A stretch of 23,219 bases of DNA from contig JBBBWG010028556.1 of the NCBI GenBank assembly GCA_037176905.1, positions 1 through 23,219 on the forward strand, given 5' to 3'. A program made the translations under genes and the position numbers. Below, one piece after another: positions 1-12,002 of the stretch. Origin of the DNA: Azolla pinnata (taxonomy: Eukaryota; Streptophyta; Polypodiopsida; Salviniales; Salviniaceae). Within the stretch, counting starts at the first letter, position 1. Every line of letters begins with the position of its first letter. The notes below the pieces were generated by a model. The model saw only the letters and a list, made by a program, of their open reading frames with translations. It was not told the DNA's origin and did no database searches.

Positions 1-186
1 GAATACTGGGCAAGTCCATCCCTACGACAGACCGGTTACGGGACGGTTCAGGATGTTTGATGGATAAGATAGACAAAATGCTACCATAGTGGTTGAAACC
101 AGTAGCCGAAAAAATATTTTTTTCAATGGCGGAATAAACTTGTGATGGTGATGATGCTGAAATTCCACGTTTGAATTAGAGGTCTC

Positions 187-592
187 TTGAAAAATGATGA
201 TGATGATGATGATGATTATGGTGATGATGAGTTGGTGGTGATGATGGTGGTGGTGGTGGTGGTGGCGATGATGACGATGGTGATAGTGATGCTAATGATG
301 GTGGTGGTGATGCTGATGATGGAGATGGTGATGATGTTGAAATTCAGCATCGTAATTAGAGATCTCATGAAAAATGATGATGATGATGATGATTATGATT
401 ATGGTGGTGGTGGTAGTGGTGGCGGTGATGATGATGATGGTGATGTTGATGTTGATGATGGTGGTGGTGATGCTGATGCTGGCGATGGTGATGATGTTGA
501 AATTCAACATTTGAATTAGAGATCTCTTGAAAAATGATGATGATGATGATGATAATGATGGTCACTATGGTGATGATGAATTCAGTGATTGA
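187..592. repeat. GAT/GGT trinucleotide-rich repeat in three homologous blocks
   Basis: Three blocks each start with a run of (ATG)n after the anchor TTGAATTAGAGATCTCTTGA or a close variant (anchors near 171, 351 and 511). Each continues as a mixed GAT/GGT/GCT tract and ends in GATGTTGAAATTCA. The block period is about 160-180 bp, so the tract is a tandem array of a microsatellite plus a short unique anchor. The apparent reading frames here encode only poly-Asp/Val/Met or poly-His/Ile strings and are by-products of the trinucleotide repeat, not genes. Confidence 0.85.
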
Positions 593-1010
593 ATTAGGGG
601 TCGATTTTCAAGAGAAGAGGAAACAGAAGGGCTCTATTTGGATTTGTCGATTACTGGTAGAAAAGGCTCTGATAAAAAATTCCTTCTCATGATGATGGTG
701 GTGGTGTTGTTGCTGTTGTTGATGCATCATGATGCTGATGCTACTGAAATTTAGTGTTCTGAATCAGAGGTTGATTTTCAAGAGAAGAGGAAATAGACGG
801 GCTCTATCTAGATTTGTCGATTATTGATAGAAACGGCTCTGATCGAAATTTCTTTTCCTAATGATGATGATGATAATGATGATGATGATGATGAAATTTA
901 GTGTCTGAAATAGAGGTTGAGAAGAGGAAACAAATAGAAAAGCCTCTAATTTGGGCTCTGTTTCGATTTGTCGATTACTGATAGAGAAGGCTCTGCTCTG
1001 ATTGCATGCT
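593..1010. repeat. Minisatellite, about three units of ~170 bp
   Basis: Three diverged copies share, in order, the blocks TTGATTTTCAAGAGAAGAGG, GGGCTCTATTTGGATTTGTC, GATTACTGATAGAAAAGGCT and a GATGATG run. Copies start near 599, 770 and 915. The third has lost part of the first block and duplicated a GGCTCTG segment. The anchor GAATTAG at about 591 links this array to the GAT blocks just upstream, so both probably come from one ancestral composite unit. No gene is supported here. Confidence 0.75.
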
Positions 1011-1934
1011 CCGATCATCAACTGCATCTCGCATGCGATCGAACTACTCCGCTAAGTCGTGTGTGCATGTGCATGTGTCTCTTCATGTTCATATATGCCT
1101 TGTACCTATGGCTGAAGCCAAGAGCAGTAGAAACGAATCCAATCTCGGAAAGAGATCAAACGCTGATGTCCTTCACTTAAACAGATCTTTTCTGTCCTTC
1201 ATCCATAATACGACGATGTATTGTATTCGATCGATTACAGTCAACATGGCATCATGCTCTCCTGATTGGATGCATTTGCAAGTCCTCCCACAAACCTTCT
1301 GAGAATGTTTATGCATACGACGTGTCAAACAAAATGCACTAGGAGACTCTATATGTATACAAGTAGTGCTTTTCGGGGGTTTAGGGTTTAGGGTTTAGGG
1401 TTTAGGATTTGCGCACTATGTTTTCCAATGGTTAAGCGGCTAAACACTCGTTTAATCTAACACAAAACTGTAAATCATAGGTCATTCAAGTTGGCATAAT
1501 CTGCACAAAATCGGACGAATACCAGAAATCTTAATATGAAAGCAAATAGAGTGTGCATACTCGAGCAACGTACAGAAATTTGGATCCCATGAACAATTTC
1601 CATTTCGATGATTCGGTCCCACGGCTTCAAGAAGTGGTACAATCCTGGTACAATGAAACTAAAACAGGAAAGCGAAACACATCGAAAAACTGCATTGGTT
1701 GCATGTGTTTTTATCTTCCCAATCATTTGCGTGTATGAATGTATCATCTTCCCAAGCATTTGAATGTTGCAAGGCTATCGAATCACTTCACCCGCGCTAT
1801 CAAACCAAAATGATTCGATACGAGCGTATCTTATCTTTTCTCCAGATGCTCGCGATCTCAATCAAGCCTAAAAAATGTATTACGGATTTTTGGGAGCCAC
1901 ATACCCTTTCAAGCTTTGTACAATTGAGCTACCT
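1011..1934. other. Intergenic / 3' flank of the minus-strand TFB1 gene
   Basis: Apart from the short telomere-type run at 1376-1408, I see no gene here. The part just below 1935 must contain the 3' UTR of the minus-strand TFB1 transcript. I could not find a clear AATAAA on the minus strand, so the cleavage site is not placed. Confidence 0.5.
1376..1408 (+). repeat. Interstitial telomere-type repeat (TTTAGGG)n
   Basis: About four consecutive plant-type TTTAGGG heptamers are read on the plus strand, preceded by GGGGG and ending in a TTTAGGATTT variant. The run lies between ordinary sequences and is far too short to be a chromosome end, so it is an interstitial telomeric motif. Confidence 0.9.
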
Positions 1935-4900
1935 TCACGCAGGTACGCCATTCGTAGAATACACGGTTTGGAAACCTTTTGCACTTCTCTTCTCGTCGTT
2001 CTCCCAGCATGAAAATGCAGCATCAAGGGCCTGAAGTAAACCAGAAAATGGATGTGATTGTTCCATCACTAGTTTAAGAGAGAGAATTTAGAAAAGCATT
2101 TATCACGATGCAAACCACTTTAGTGTATCTATTCTATCCATACATACATCCATTTCCATCATCGGCCCTAGTAAACTTAATCTTTCCTACTCCTAATCTT
2201 TGTTTCATTGTCACCATGCCCCACCTTGTTCTCCCAATTTTCAGGAATCCCTTCAATGGAAAGAAAAAACCCTGAAATACTAGGGGTACTGTAGAGGGGT
2301 AGTGTGGTGAACTTTTAATGCTTATGGATGTCTCTGTGAAATTCCACAAGTGTGTTGCCTTAGATTCATGTAGATATAGATTAGCTATGAAAAGGCCATT
2401 GAAAACCAAAATTCTACTTTCCAACAATTAGCTTGAAATTTTGTTTTACCTGAATGATAGGTTGAACCAATTGTGATAGATGGTGTCGATATTCTGGCTT
2501 TGCAGCTTGCTTCAAGGTCTACAGTAATCAAAGCAGCATTCTAAAAATCGTATGAAAACAACATAAAAATAAAGTAGGCGAATTTGTGAGTGAACACCCA
2601 ACAAACCTACACTACACATGAATTATCAGTAAAAATGTAATAAAATCTGAGCAGCTGATACAAAAGGGTGAGGCTATTTCCCTAGTCTGACATTTTGAAG
2701 CACTATTATATAGAGTGTTACACTTGAGGACAAGCGTGTAAATGATTGAGTTCAGAAACCATACTTGCAATTTCCCATGAATGTTAACTAGAGCATCTTT
2801 AATTCGTGAAGCCTGGAAAGCAAATAGGCGCACTTGAGATATCTACTACTTCGTACATGTACAATTGTAGCAACACATTGCATAAATAGCAAACACACTG
2901 AACTACCGAGGAGATAATATTTCATACCTTCTCCTTGTAAGAAGTTGATGTGAGAGGATGCGCAGCCCAAAAGTGCCTCAAGAGCTCATGGCTAGCAGCC
3001 GATAGCTGCAATGGATTCCTAAATAAGAGAAACAATCAATCCTTCGGTGCATGTGAATTTTACAGCTTCGAGTTTACCTCAAGCAATTCATCTTTTGTGG
3101 CCCGTGGAAGGTTATTAAGTATGTTCATTTCAGCAGTGTGGCCTACTTGAAACTTCCGGTTTGATATGTACTGTGAGAGCTCGTTCAGAACCTGTGGTAG
3201 AACCCCTCAGCAAAGATCGATGGAAATGTTAAGGATGTCTGTACGTAAAACTTTCTTTCAAGGATCGTACTGGTTAGCTCACAACAGTCGCTGTTAACTT
3301 AGAAACCTACTTTAGATCTACCTTTATTAACATATAGAACTGAATATAGCTTTCAGAAAAACACTAGACAACTACCCTTGATGCAACATCTGGAACAACA
3401 GCAGCATCAACTGAAATCTTTGCATGAAGCTCCTCACATTGTTGCAAAAACGCAGAAAGAGCTTCAGTGGGATGTGTTTGTGTTGGCAACGATAACTGCT
3501 TTGCCCCTGCTTCTAAGGCACCTAGATTTGGACGTTGAGAATCGAAGTAGCTCCGAGGATCCTGAAAGATGGTATTGTAATGCAATAAACAAATCGAACC
3601 AATAACTAGTGGAATATGAACTCTCATCAGTTTCAAAAGAAGACACATTTTTCCTACCTGAATGCAAAGGGCCACATATGGATGAACTCTTGGTCCCACC
3701 AAATCATCAACTTTGGTCATTTCATGGACTCTTTCTGAACGTTTTTGCATAAGAGTTGCCTCATCTTCCTTGGGAAGCAAACCACCTAGGATAGGACAAT
3801 AATCATTATCATGTACAACGGGAGGATAATCGACGTGATTCAGGAAAAGAAATCTACATAAACCAAGCAGAAGCTGAACAACGAAGAGACGAGTTGAAAC
3901 TTGAACGATTAACTAGTTCTAGATAAACAGATCCACGAAAATCAAAGATAAGTACCTTCCTTTGCAGTTAAAAGAGCATGTGCAACAGTGGTAGTATCAC
4001 GTAAACCCTCAACATCTGCAGAATTCAAACCAAGTGAGGATTCAGAGTCTCAAGTTTAGTATTAAAGCAGTATATGGATCTTAGGATAATATTAGCAACT
4101 TGGCATTCACAGAATGAATGCAATCTAACGGTTCCTAGAAATGGAGTAAAACGGATTTCCATGAGCCACTAAAGACGGACAAAGATAAGCATCAAAGCCA
4201 CCATTGTTTTACCATACATGACAACACCAGGTCTTCATACAGTGGACACACAGGATTTCCATTATAAAAGCTCACATAAATCCGTCTTTAACCACCCAAC
4301 TAACTTTCCCTTGATCTCTGGACATCATTGTAACCAGCATAGATGCTAAGCTAATATTCAACTCACAAGAATGAATTCCATTCCAATTAATCAATTCCTT
4401 TCATTAATTGGATCATCCACAGTTAATCAAATACAAAGGCATTTGAAACTCGATTTGAGATCAACATTTGATATGCAAGTTCTTTTGAAGCACCATATTT
4501 TCTATAAGTGTATGTACCAGTCCCATCTTAACTTCTACTAATCACCCATATATAGCAGTTTAAAAAGCCATATAAAGAAAACAAACCTAGAACATGGCCA
4601 TCCAGCACAACCGATGCATGTCTATTAATATCATGCACTAGCATCCTCTTGATTTGTGTTGCATCATCAACTACGCTTTCCTTGCTTCCATCCCGGAATA
4701 TACCATGCCCCTGTAAAACATTGTGTGAAATCTTCTAATTATTCACGAAGTACAGAGACTTCACCTTAAAGCTTTACTTAATTGTTAAAACCCAGAACTT
4801 GGGCAGTGAAAACATCACAAGGCAAAATATGCAATGCACAGGAATACTTAACGGCAGGGAAAATTGATAAACTAGAAACTATGAAACCAGCATATGCTTG

Positions 4901-7900
4901 CATTAATGCTTTCTTGAGCTCAAGTGACATTCATACTAAACCCAAAGAGATAAGCTTCAGCTTTCTAGTGTCCTACTACACTTCTTACTCTTCAAATCTA
5001 ATAATGCCTTGAAAGAATGCTGTTAAAAATGTAAACCGAATTGTTTGAAAAGTTCTCCATTTGGGAGATTACACCCAATATAGCTGCTTGGTTTTTCCTG
5101 TTTTGACCTTTGGATGAACTGATCTATCATCAAATAAGTTCGGACAGAAAACAATTTCTGTTCCCTAGTAGCATAGGACTGTCCCTGATTTTTCATATCT
5201 AATATCTAGAAGACAGAACTTGTAAATTAATGCTGTTATGAAAGTAAACTCGCTTATTTGAAGTTGGATTAAGCAAAAAAAATGCAATGTTCTTCCTTCT
5301 TTGATAATTAGCCTGTTATCAAATAGGTGCACATCAAAGTCATCGTAAGCATTTGATCTGGAGTTTACAAGGATAGTGTGATTTCCTTTCAAAGAGGCAT
5401 AAGCTTGGCATTGTTGTCATTCAATGCTTTCCTTTACTACCCCTTTTGTTAAGGTTTAAAAAAAACTTATTGCATTGCTAAAGCTGGGCAGTTAAACTAA
5501 CCTTAAAGTTTTCATGACAACACTGGCAATGAAATCAAATTGAACGAGAAAGATTATACACTCATATAAAATATTGTAATGGAAAACCCTCCCTGCTGCC
5601 TATATTTGCCACTTACAAAATTTTGGCGCTTACAATGCTACTGCATCAAACTCTATCTTCCCCAAAAATTGAGTCTAAATTGGTGGGTGTATATATCTAA
5701 AAGATTAAATAGCAAAACAAATGGGAGCAAAGGACTAAATAATCAATTAAGGGTACAGGTACTGTCCTCTCAACAACTGTGGTAAACAAACTATGTTCAC
5801 ATAAGCATTGAATATTATAAAGAAAAATAAATGAAAAGAAAACTGCAAAGAATAAACTCGGGGCTCAGCTGAGTACAGGTAAGGATAAATAATCGTCGGC
5901 GATGTCTGCAGTCATGTCCACAGTTGGATCCACCTTTCTAATCTGCATCACAAGAACCACACAATATATGAGATCCATAAGTGCAGCTCTCTACAAAAAT
6001 ATTTGAGGACAATCTTAGACCTAGAAAAATACAAAAAAAATTTCATGAAAACATCTGACTGACCCTCTTTTTAGATTCATTTGCAATTATGTCATCATCT
6101 TTTAAAAATATTGCAAGTTGCTCATCGGCTTCAGCTTCTGCTGCAACAGCTGCTTGTATATGTGTCCGGTGTATCAGCTCCGCTCGACAATACTTTGTCC
6201 AAAACTCCACTTCACTCATCTAAAACAAAAAGGAAAAGAACTGATGAAAATGATACAAGAAAATGACAACTATCTTCAAGAAAATGATAAGATGCCATCT
6301 GTGAATAGGCAAACAACATACATGTCCAACCAGAGCTTCACAATGGAACATAAAACCTGTTCTGAAATAAACAACCCTTTCTGATACCTATCCATGACCG
6401 TAATCTCAGAAGCACATCCACGAATAGTTTGGTAATCAATCTAACCTTAGATGGCACATTTGCAAGAAAAGCTCTATGCACTGCTGGTTTCTCTGCAAAT
6501 ATCTGAGCGAAAATACAAGATGCAAATTAAAAACACATAAGACAGAATGAAAATAATTAAAAGAGTAAGTTGCTTAAAGATAATAAATATACAATTTCCA
6601 AAAGGGAAATTCCAATGATTTGTCTAGAAACCTATCTTTCTAAAAGTCGATCATAAACAGTAACATTCAATCATATCCAACCAACTCCTTTCAGAACAAC
6701 CATTAGTTCGTCACGTCCAAGAAACAACAAAACAGATGTTCTTAAACATCATAGCACAAATGTAAACAGATCGATATATGGGCCCAGCTCCACCCACTCT
6801 TGGACAGTATTAAAATTTGAACTTTACTTTGCACCATAATTTCTCATAGCCACAAATTATGGAGAATATGTGCCGCTGACACAAGTGAGATCCATCCAAA
6901 ATACTGTTGACAGACATCTACAGTATAAACACACACATGGGAACCCAAAGGAGTAGATTAGCATAACCTGGTGGAGCACTACTTACGAAAGGGAGACTAA
7001 TAAATTTCTAGTGGGCAGGTCGTTAATATTGGTAAAAACCTCATCAAATACGCACTAGGCATTAGTACAGATAGTACTCCTAACAGGGCACTAAGCACTA
7101 GAAACTAGGTAGGTCCAGGTAGGCAGATATCATCTTCGAGACACTTGGGTGTCGGACAGCCAGTAGAGCAAGTTGTCAGGAGTTCAACTTTTAAGGCCAT
7201 ACAACACTAAGTTAGGTGGTTAAAATTTTCTTATCCTACCTTCAGCCCCCGAAAGGAACTCTTCTACTTAAACTATTGTAAAAGTTAATCTAGTCCATGA
7301 AAGCACTCTACCCTTGAAGCAAAACTAAGCAAGAACACAAACTCCTAAGAGCCCCTTATACTAAAACCTTGATTAGGTGCATGTAACAGAAAGTACATGA
7401 TGAAGCACTAGTAACTGCAAGGATCAGTATTGCTAGAATATTAACCCTGCAAGCAATTCATAGTGTAGAAAACGGACAGAGCGGGATCTATAGGACCAAA
7501 ACTCTCTCACCCTTTGACTTATGGCAATGGCTTGGACAGTGGCACTATAGCCCACCTTGGCTATATTTGTATATTATGCACCTCATGTTATCAATATTTT
7601 TCTTACTCATCAGAACATACATAGTGAGATGCATTGTGTTATATTCCGTGCTGTCACATCTTAAGATATTAGTAAGTTGCTGGATGACAATGTTGAGAAT
7701 GTTTATCTCTACATAGTAGATTTGATGTCTTTCTCACAGTGCCTAAAAATACAGAACGTTTATAATCATTTTAGGATTACAATAAGTGTTTCATTGCAAG
7801 GGAGTAATGATTTACCTGATGGATGATATCTGCCGTCAAGTTGAAGGTTACTTTGTTTGTCTGCACATTAAACAGAAACTTACGACTAATCGTGATACAT

Positions 7901-10900
7901 AGAAGAAGGCTATGTTTTGACAGACACTTACTCGGCCATCATGGATAGGCCGGACATCTGTGAGCATTGCATTTTTTAAACCAACTCTTTGTTTGCGGAA
8001 CTTTGAGCTCTCTTCATCATGTGTTTGCTGGGTTCAAATTTTCCAATTAGTATAAGCGAATTGATAAGCCCATTGTAACAATTACCCATTGCATCAAAGA
8101 TAAGGAAGCACCTTTCTTGCAGCCCAGAAATCAGCCTCAGAAATAACTCCATTGATAACAAGTTGTTGATGTAGCTTCTGCAGTTCCCTAAACCATTACT
8201 GGAAGGTCAGTGTTTTACTATGTAACATCAGCCTTCCTCGACATCCCATCAGAAATAAATTTCACAACTATTCATAGGAAACGAATAGCTTTTTAACATT
8301 TATGGTGTTCTCTTTTGACCTCTGATCATCAAAACCAAATAATCCATTTTGATATCCTTCCTAATAGAGAGAATGTTCACTAATAAATGGACCGATATGC
8401 CACCGTGAGCACAATTTAAGTTCAATAGGATAAAATAATTTTATAACAATAAAGAACAAGATGGAGGAGTTTACTTGTCCTCACTCAGAAGTTTCATCCT
8501 TCGGTCCATTTCTTTGCGATCAAGCTGTTCACTGGGAAATGAAGGCTCTGCAAGTGAAGCTTTTAATTGCCCTTCTGAGGGTAATTTGGACCCTTCTGCT
8601 TGATACTTCTGCAAAATTTTTGCTGTATGACAGCCAGTGTGGATGCTTTTAAACTCGTATTGAACATTACCAAGGCCACAATAACCATCAAATATCTACA
8701 AACTAAAGACAACACTGGAAATTAATAATCCAGTATACTTCAAAGAAAAAAGAATTAAAATGCTTTTTATTCTTTTAAATGATCTCAATTTCTTTCATTC
8801 ATTCTTTATTAAAACATTATACACCACCACATCCTATTTGGCCAGGGTGAGATATGTTATACCAATAAGGTTTCGACAATCATCTCGTTCCACAAAGCTG
8901 TTGAACTCAAAAAGATATCCTTCCTGCAGGTTTAAAAGCAATGTATAAAGGACTTGCATAAACGAAAAACATAAAACGCAATTACAAACTTGCACACTAT
9001 TAAAGTGAGACTTTAGACCCGGGCTTCAAGACAATCAGTTTCAAGAACCTGAGTTTGAGGATGATTGGACTATGTGAAACAAATCAGCCCGAGCTAATTC
9101 AAATCCTGCTAGGCGTAGCAAAATTTTCCTAATCTGAAGAAAAGGTTCAATATATTCTCAACCAATTGCAACTCAAGTTACTCTTTCTATACAAGAGAAG
9201 GAAAGGGCTCAACAACCACTCATGATAGATTCTATCCTTTACCTCATTCGACATTACCATTTAAGAACTTACATGATATTTGCAAGATTCGTTTAAGTTA
9301 GCCTCAAAGCCACGTTTACCTTCATCTCTTCATCCTTCCCCAGATTTAGTAGAGCCTTCTTGAATTTTGGATTCTCTTTATTGGCTCGAATACCTGCGCA
9401 TTAACTCAGTAATATGACTTGCAACAGGGGTAAACATCAAAGAAATGTGAATCTGGTTCCATGTTGAAATATTTCATTCCTAATCTATGCACAAGAAAAT
9501 GAGCTAAGATTTGGAAACTCATTCAACTTTGAAATGCAGTTAAAGTTTGATGTTGTTCGTGTAACAGGGATATGTAGATTCAATCGTTTCCATATATTGT
9601 GCAAAGTGCAATTGAAAATTGCGTATGGTCACTTATAATTTGATTAATGCATAGCAGGAAAGGGGGAAAGCTGCAACTAATATCTCTTCCTCCCGTACTA
9701 TATAAACTACAGATGATACTTAGTTTTTTGTTTGTTTTCTTAGCTGCAAATGGGCGGCCCTAAGTTAGGGATTAATTTCGTAATTCAGGTAAGGGGTAAT
9801 GCACTCTCCTCCCTTTTATAATTGATTAGTAAACGTGAATTAGTCATAACTGGACATCTATTGTCTTCATCTTTTTAGCCTCTTAACAGGTTGCTTGAGA
9901 GAGAGTTTGCATTGAGTCAGTTTGTACAGTAATGGAAAAGACAAGTGATTTCATTCTTTATAGCATGTTGTGGCATGGTATGCACCCACGCCTAAAGGAC
10001 AGGGCACATGATCTTCTGGACATGTTTGGGCCAGTCCCCACAAATCTGATGTTCCATGAGCGTGTAATGTACTACTGCCTCTGACACCTTGGCTTATATT
10101 AATGTAGTCACTCCATAATGCAGCATTTCCTTCAGATAATAAACCTTGTATCCTCCTACACCCCTCAGACTTCAGAACCAGTAGCAGTGACTCCTCAGGC
10201 CATAACAGTACTTCTTTAGATAGTATACCATGTGTTCTGCTACACCCCTCAGGACCCAGAACCAGTAGCAACGACTCCTAAACTCATGTAGTTATTAGTC
10301 CTACACATGCTATATCAGGACAACTAGGGAAAAAGCCTTTCTTCAGTGTTCTTGTTATTGTACGCTATGTCAGATCTCCTTAGCAGACAACACGTAGCAT
10401 GAATGTATTACATTTTCTCCCTCACCTTTAATGGATTGAAACGGCACTTCAAGATTCGAAGCTGCATTTGGATCATTTGATTTCCATTGAAATTTAACAT
10501 CATTCTGCATTTAGAAAAATATAAAACATGTGAAAATAAAGTTTAATACCTTCCCTTGAACATATAATATCCAGATAAGGTGCATAGAAGCATAGTTACC
10601 CGAAGCCACACAAACACCAAAAGTGGTTACAAATAGCACCAAGGCTTATAAGCAGATTCCTTGATGCACCAGTACTCAAGAAAATATGTTTCTGTTTCCA
10701 ACTAGACTAGATTGAGAATCCGGATGAACTCAAGAACAGTTTCACGGTCTCACATTAATCAGATAAGGTAAAAACAAGTTTACAACTCTTCGAAGCAATG
10801 AGCATAATAGTGTCATTTATGAAATACTCAACCATAACATGTCAAACCTCTCTTCCCATTTAGATTTTGAGGATTCAGGACATGCACTTCATTATACCAT

Positions 10901-11062
10901 TCACTGGTTTATTGAATTGACCCCATCCTCAGTACATTGTAATGCAAAGAGTATTCTCTTTCATTCTCTGAATTTACTCACCAATGCTAGAACCCCAGGA
11001 ACACCAGGGCTTTTTGGCGTCGTTAAGAATTTAGCTCTAACTGTCATTGCTGTAGTATTCAT
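1935..11062 (-). CDS. TFB1: TFIIH core subunit p62/TFB1 (GTF2H1), 20 coding exons
   Basis: This is a scaffold subunit of the nuclear TFIIH core, needed for RNA polymerase II initiation and nucleotide excision repair. Coding exons, 5' to 3' on the minus strand: 11062-10982, 10504-10426, 9393-9320, 8923-8863, 8622-8475, 8187-8112, 8027-7932, 7860-7816, 6502-6446, 6219-6064, 5942-5877, 4710-4587, 4015-3956, 3785-3658, 3561-3376, 3191-3078, 3005-2928, 2812-2765, 2518-2450, 2030-1935. All joins use GT-AG and keep one frame, giving 613 residues, close to plant TFB1 length. Residues 1 to about 110 form the PH-like domain (LEVPFQSIKGIRANKENPKF). BSD1 is about 125-173 (ADFWAARK). BSD2 is about 208-256 (IFAEKPAVHRAFL, then VEFWTKYCRAE), and both BSD domains keep their Phe-Trp pair. 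The C-terminal half (RVHPYVALCIQ, ELLRHFW, LVQPIIQALDAAF) matches the family. The start ATG has an in-frame TAA 48 bases upstream. The exon 16/17 join has one frame-keeping alternative. The identification rests on motifs recalled from family members, not on a search. Confidence 0.93.
4711..5876 (-). other. TFB1 intron 11 (1,166 bp)
   Basis: Bounded by GTACTC and TTACAG on the minus strand. Sequences near 5016-5130 and 5228-5340 are weakly alike (AATGCTGTTA..., GTAAAC..., ATCAAATA), suggesting an old duplication of about 212 bp. Nothing else is recognisable. Confidence 0.7.
6503..7815 (-). other. TFB1 intron 8, the longest intron (1,313 bp)
   Basis: Bounded by a GTAAAT donor and a GCTCAG acceptor on the minus strand. 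I found no coding region, RNA gene or clear repeat in it. Confidence 0.8.
9394..10425 (-). other. TFB1 intron 2 (1,032 bp) holding an ~84-bp tandem duplication
   Basis: Between TFB1 coding exons 2 and 3. It contains two copies of a unit with CTACACCCCTCAG followed by AGAACCAGTAGCA and GACTCCT, with the CTACACCCC anchor at 10156 and 10240. Read on the minus strand the duplication is 28 codons per copy and both copies stay open within a 106-codon frame (10271-9951). I do not recognise the encoded sequence. It may be a transposon remnant. The rest of the intron shows nothing. Confidence 0.6.
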
Positions 11063-11960
11063 GGTTCTGCGTGTTGGAGATCTTATTGATAAGATCTCTG
11101 GTGCCCCTTAGGCTTGATAGTTGATATAGTCAGGGGAGTCGCATCACGAAAGAGAGAATCTAGAATACAAAGAATCTTTAGATCTCGTACATGGAAATTA
11201 AAATCCAGAAATACATACACAAAGACCTTTCTTTTTTGTACGTCTTCTCATCTCCTCGACTCGCTTATGCAAATAATATCTGGGATCTCCCGCTCAAACA
11301 CATGCTGAAAGCATGCACACAAGAGAAAATAAATGAAGAAAAGAGGTTATTGTTAGATGCGAACTGTGAAGAGATCCAATAACACCGTGGCGTTCCATTG
11401 ACAGCAACACTTGACGAATAAAAACACAAACAAGGCTCTATCTAGGCAGTAAACATCAATTTCCAGCTCAAATCGCAGTTTTGTACGGATATATTTTTAG
11501 CTCGTCATCCGTAAATTTATTACGAAAAAGCAGAAACACGTTAGACCTAGAGAATCTGGCAGGAGCATTGGAAGGTCAAAATTAAGTCATTGCACAACGC
11601 CTTTCGCCAGGGCCTTGTGATGGATGCAAGCAGCCGAACCGGTAAGCGAAACAAGAGATTGACAACTTACGCATTGGAATGGAAGCCCGAGAGCAGATTA
11701 AGGAGAATTAAGATCTCGATCAGTGTGAACTTACGTATGGGGATGGGATAGCGCCTTGCGAAAGCTGTGACGCCGTTCGACGGAGCGGGATGCAGGCAGT
11801 TAGACCGCCAAGCTGTGGCGAGGAACGTGAAGCGGAAGCAAACGGGAAGAGATGAGCGAAGGCGAGCGATGGAGGCAACAGCAGCTGCACGAACGAACAG
11901 TGGGAAGCGATCGGAAGAAAACACTGAACGAAGAAAACACTGAATGAAGAACACAGAAGC
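11063..11960 (-). promoter_or_regulatory. TFB1 5' leader with a probable leader intron
   Basis: The TFB1 start codon at 11062 is preceded in frame by TAA, so everything upstream is untranslated leader. Two strong GTAAGT donors on the minus strand (exon ends at 11735 and at 11671) could end a leader exon that starts near 11955. A TTCTAG acceptor, exon start about 11159, would rejoin the leader above the ATG. Upstream open frames beginning at 11962 and 11954 read low-complexity Phe/Ser/Leu-rich peptides and are best seen as leader sequence or upstream ORFs. Exact ends are inferred. Confidence 0.5.
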
Positions 11961-11981
11961 AAAACACGAGGCGAACGAATT

Positions 11982-11990
11982 CTATTTAAT
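11982..11990 (-). promoter_or_regulatory. Possible TATA-like element of TFB1
   Basis: ATTAAATAG on the minus strand lies about 30 bp upstream of the presumed leader start. It is a weak match to TATA, and the assignment rests on position alone. Confidence 0.3.
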
Positions 11991-12002
11991 CGGATGAAAA
12001 CG

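Noticed and set aside
187-565. 110-codon poly-Asp/Val frame and antisense poly-His/Ile frames
   Set aside because: Products of a GAT/GGT trinucleotide repeat; no gene signal.
5005-5345. Old duplication in TFB1 intron 11
   Set aside because: Only short matching words (AATGCTGTTA, GTAAAC, ATCAAATA) at about 212-bp spacing; may be chance in AT-rich sequence, so left as a note and not a finding.
11667-11962. Minus-strand frames of 95 and 80 codons that could extend the TFB1 N-terminus
   Set aside because: The TFB1 ATG at 11062 has an in-frame TAA just upstream within the same exon, so these frames cannot join the protein. They are leader sequence or upstream ORFs.
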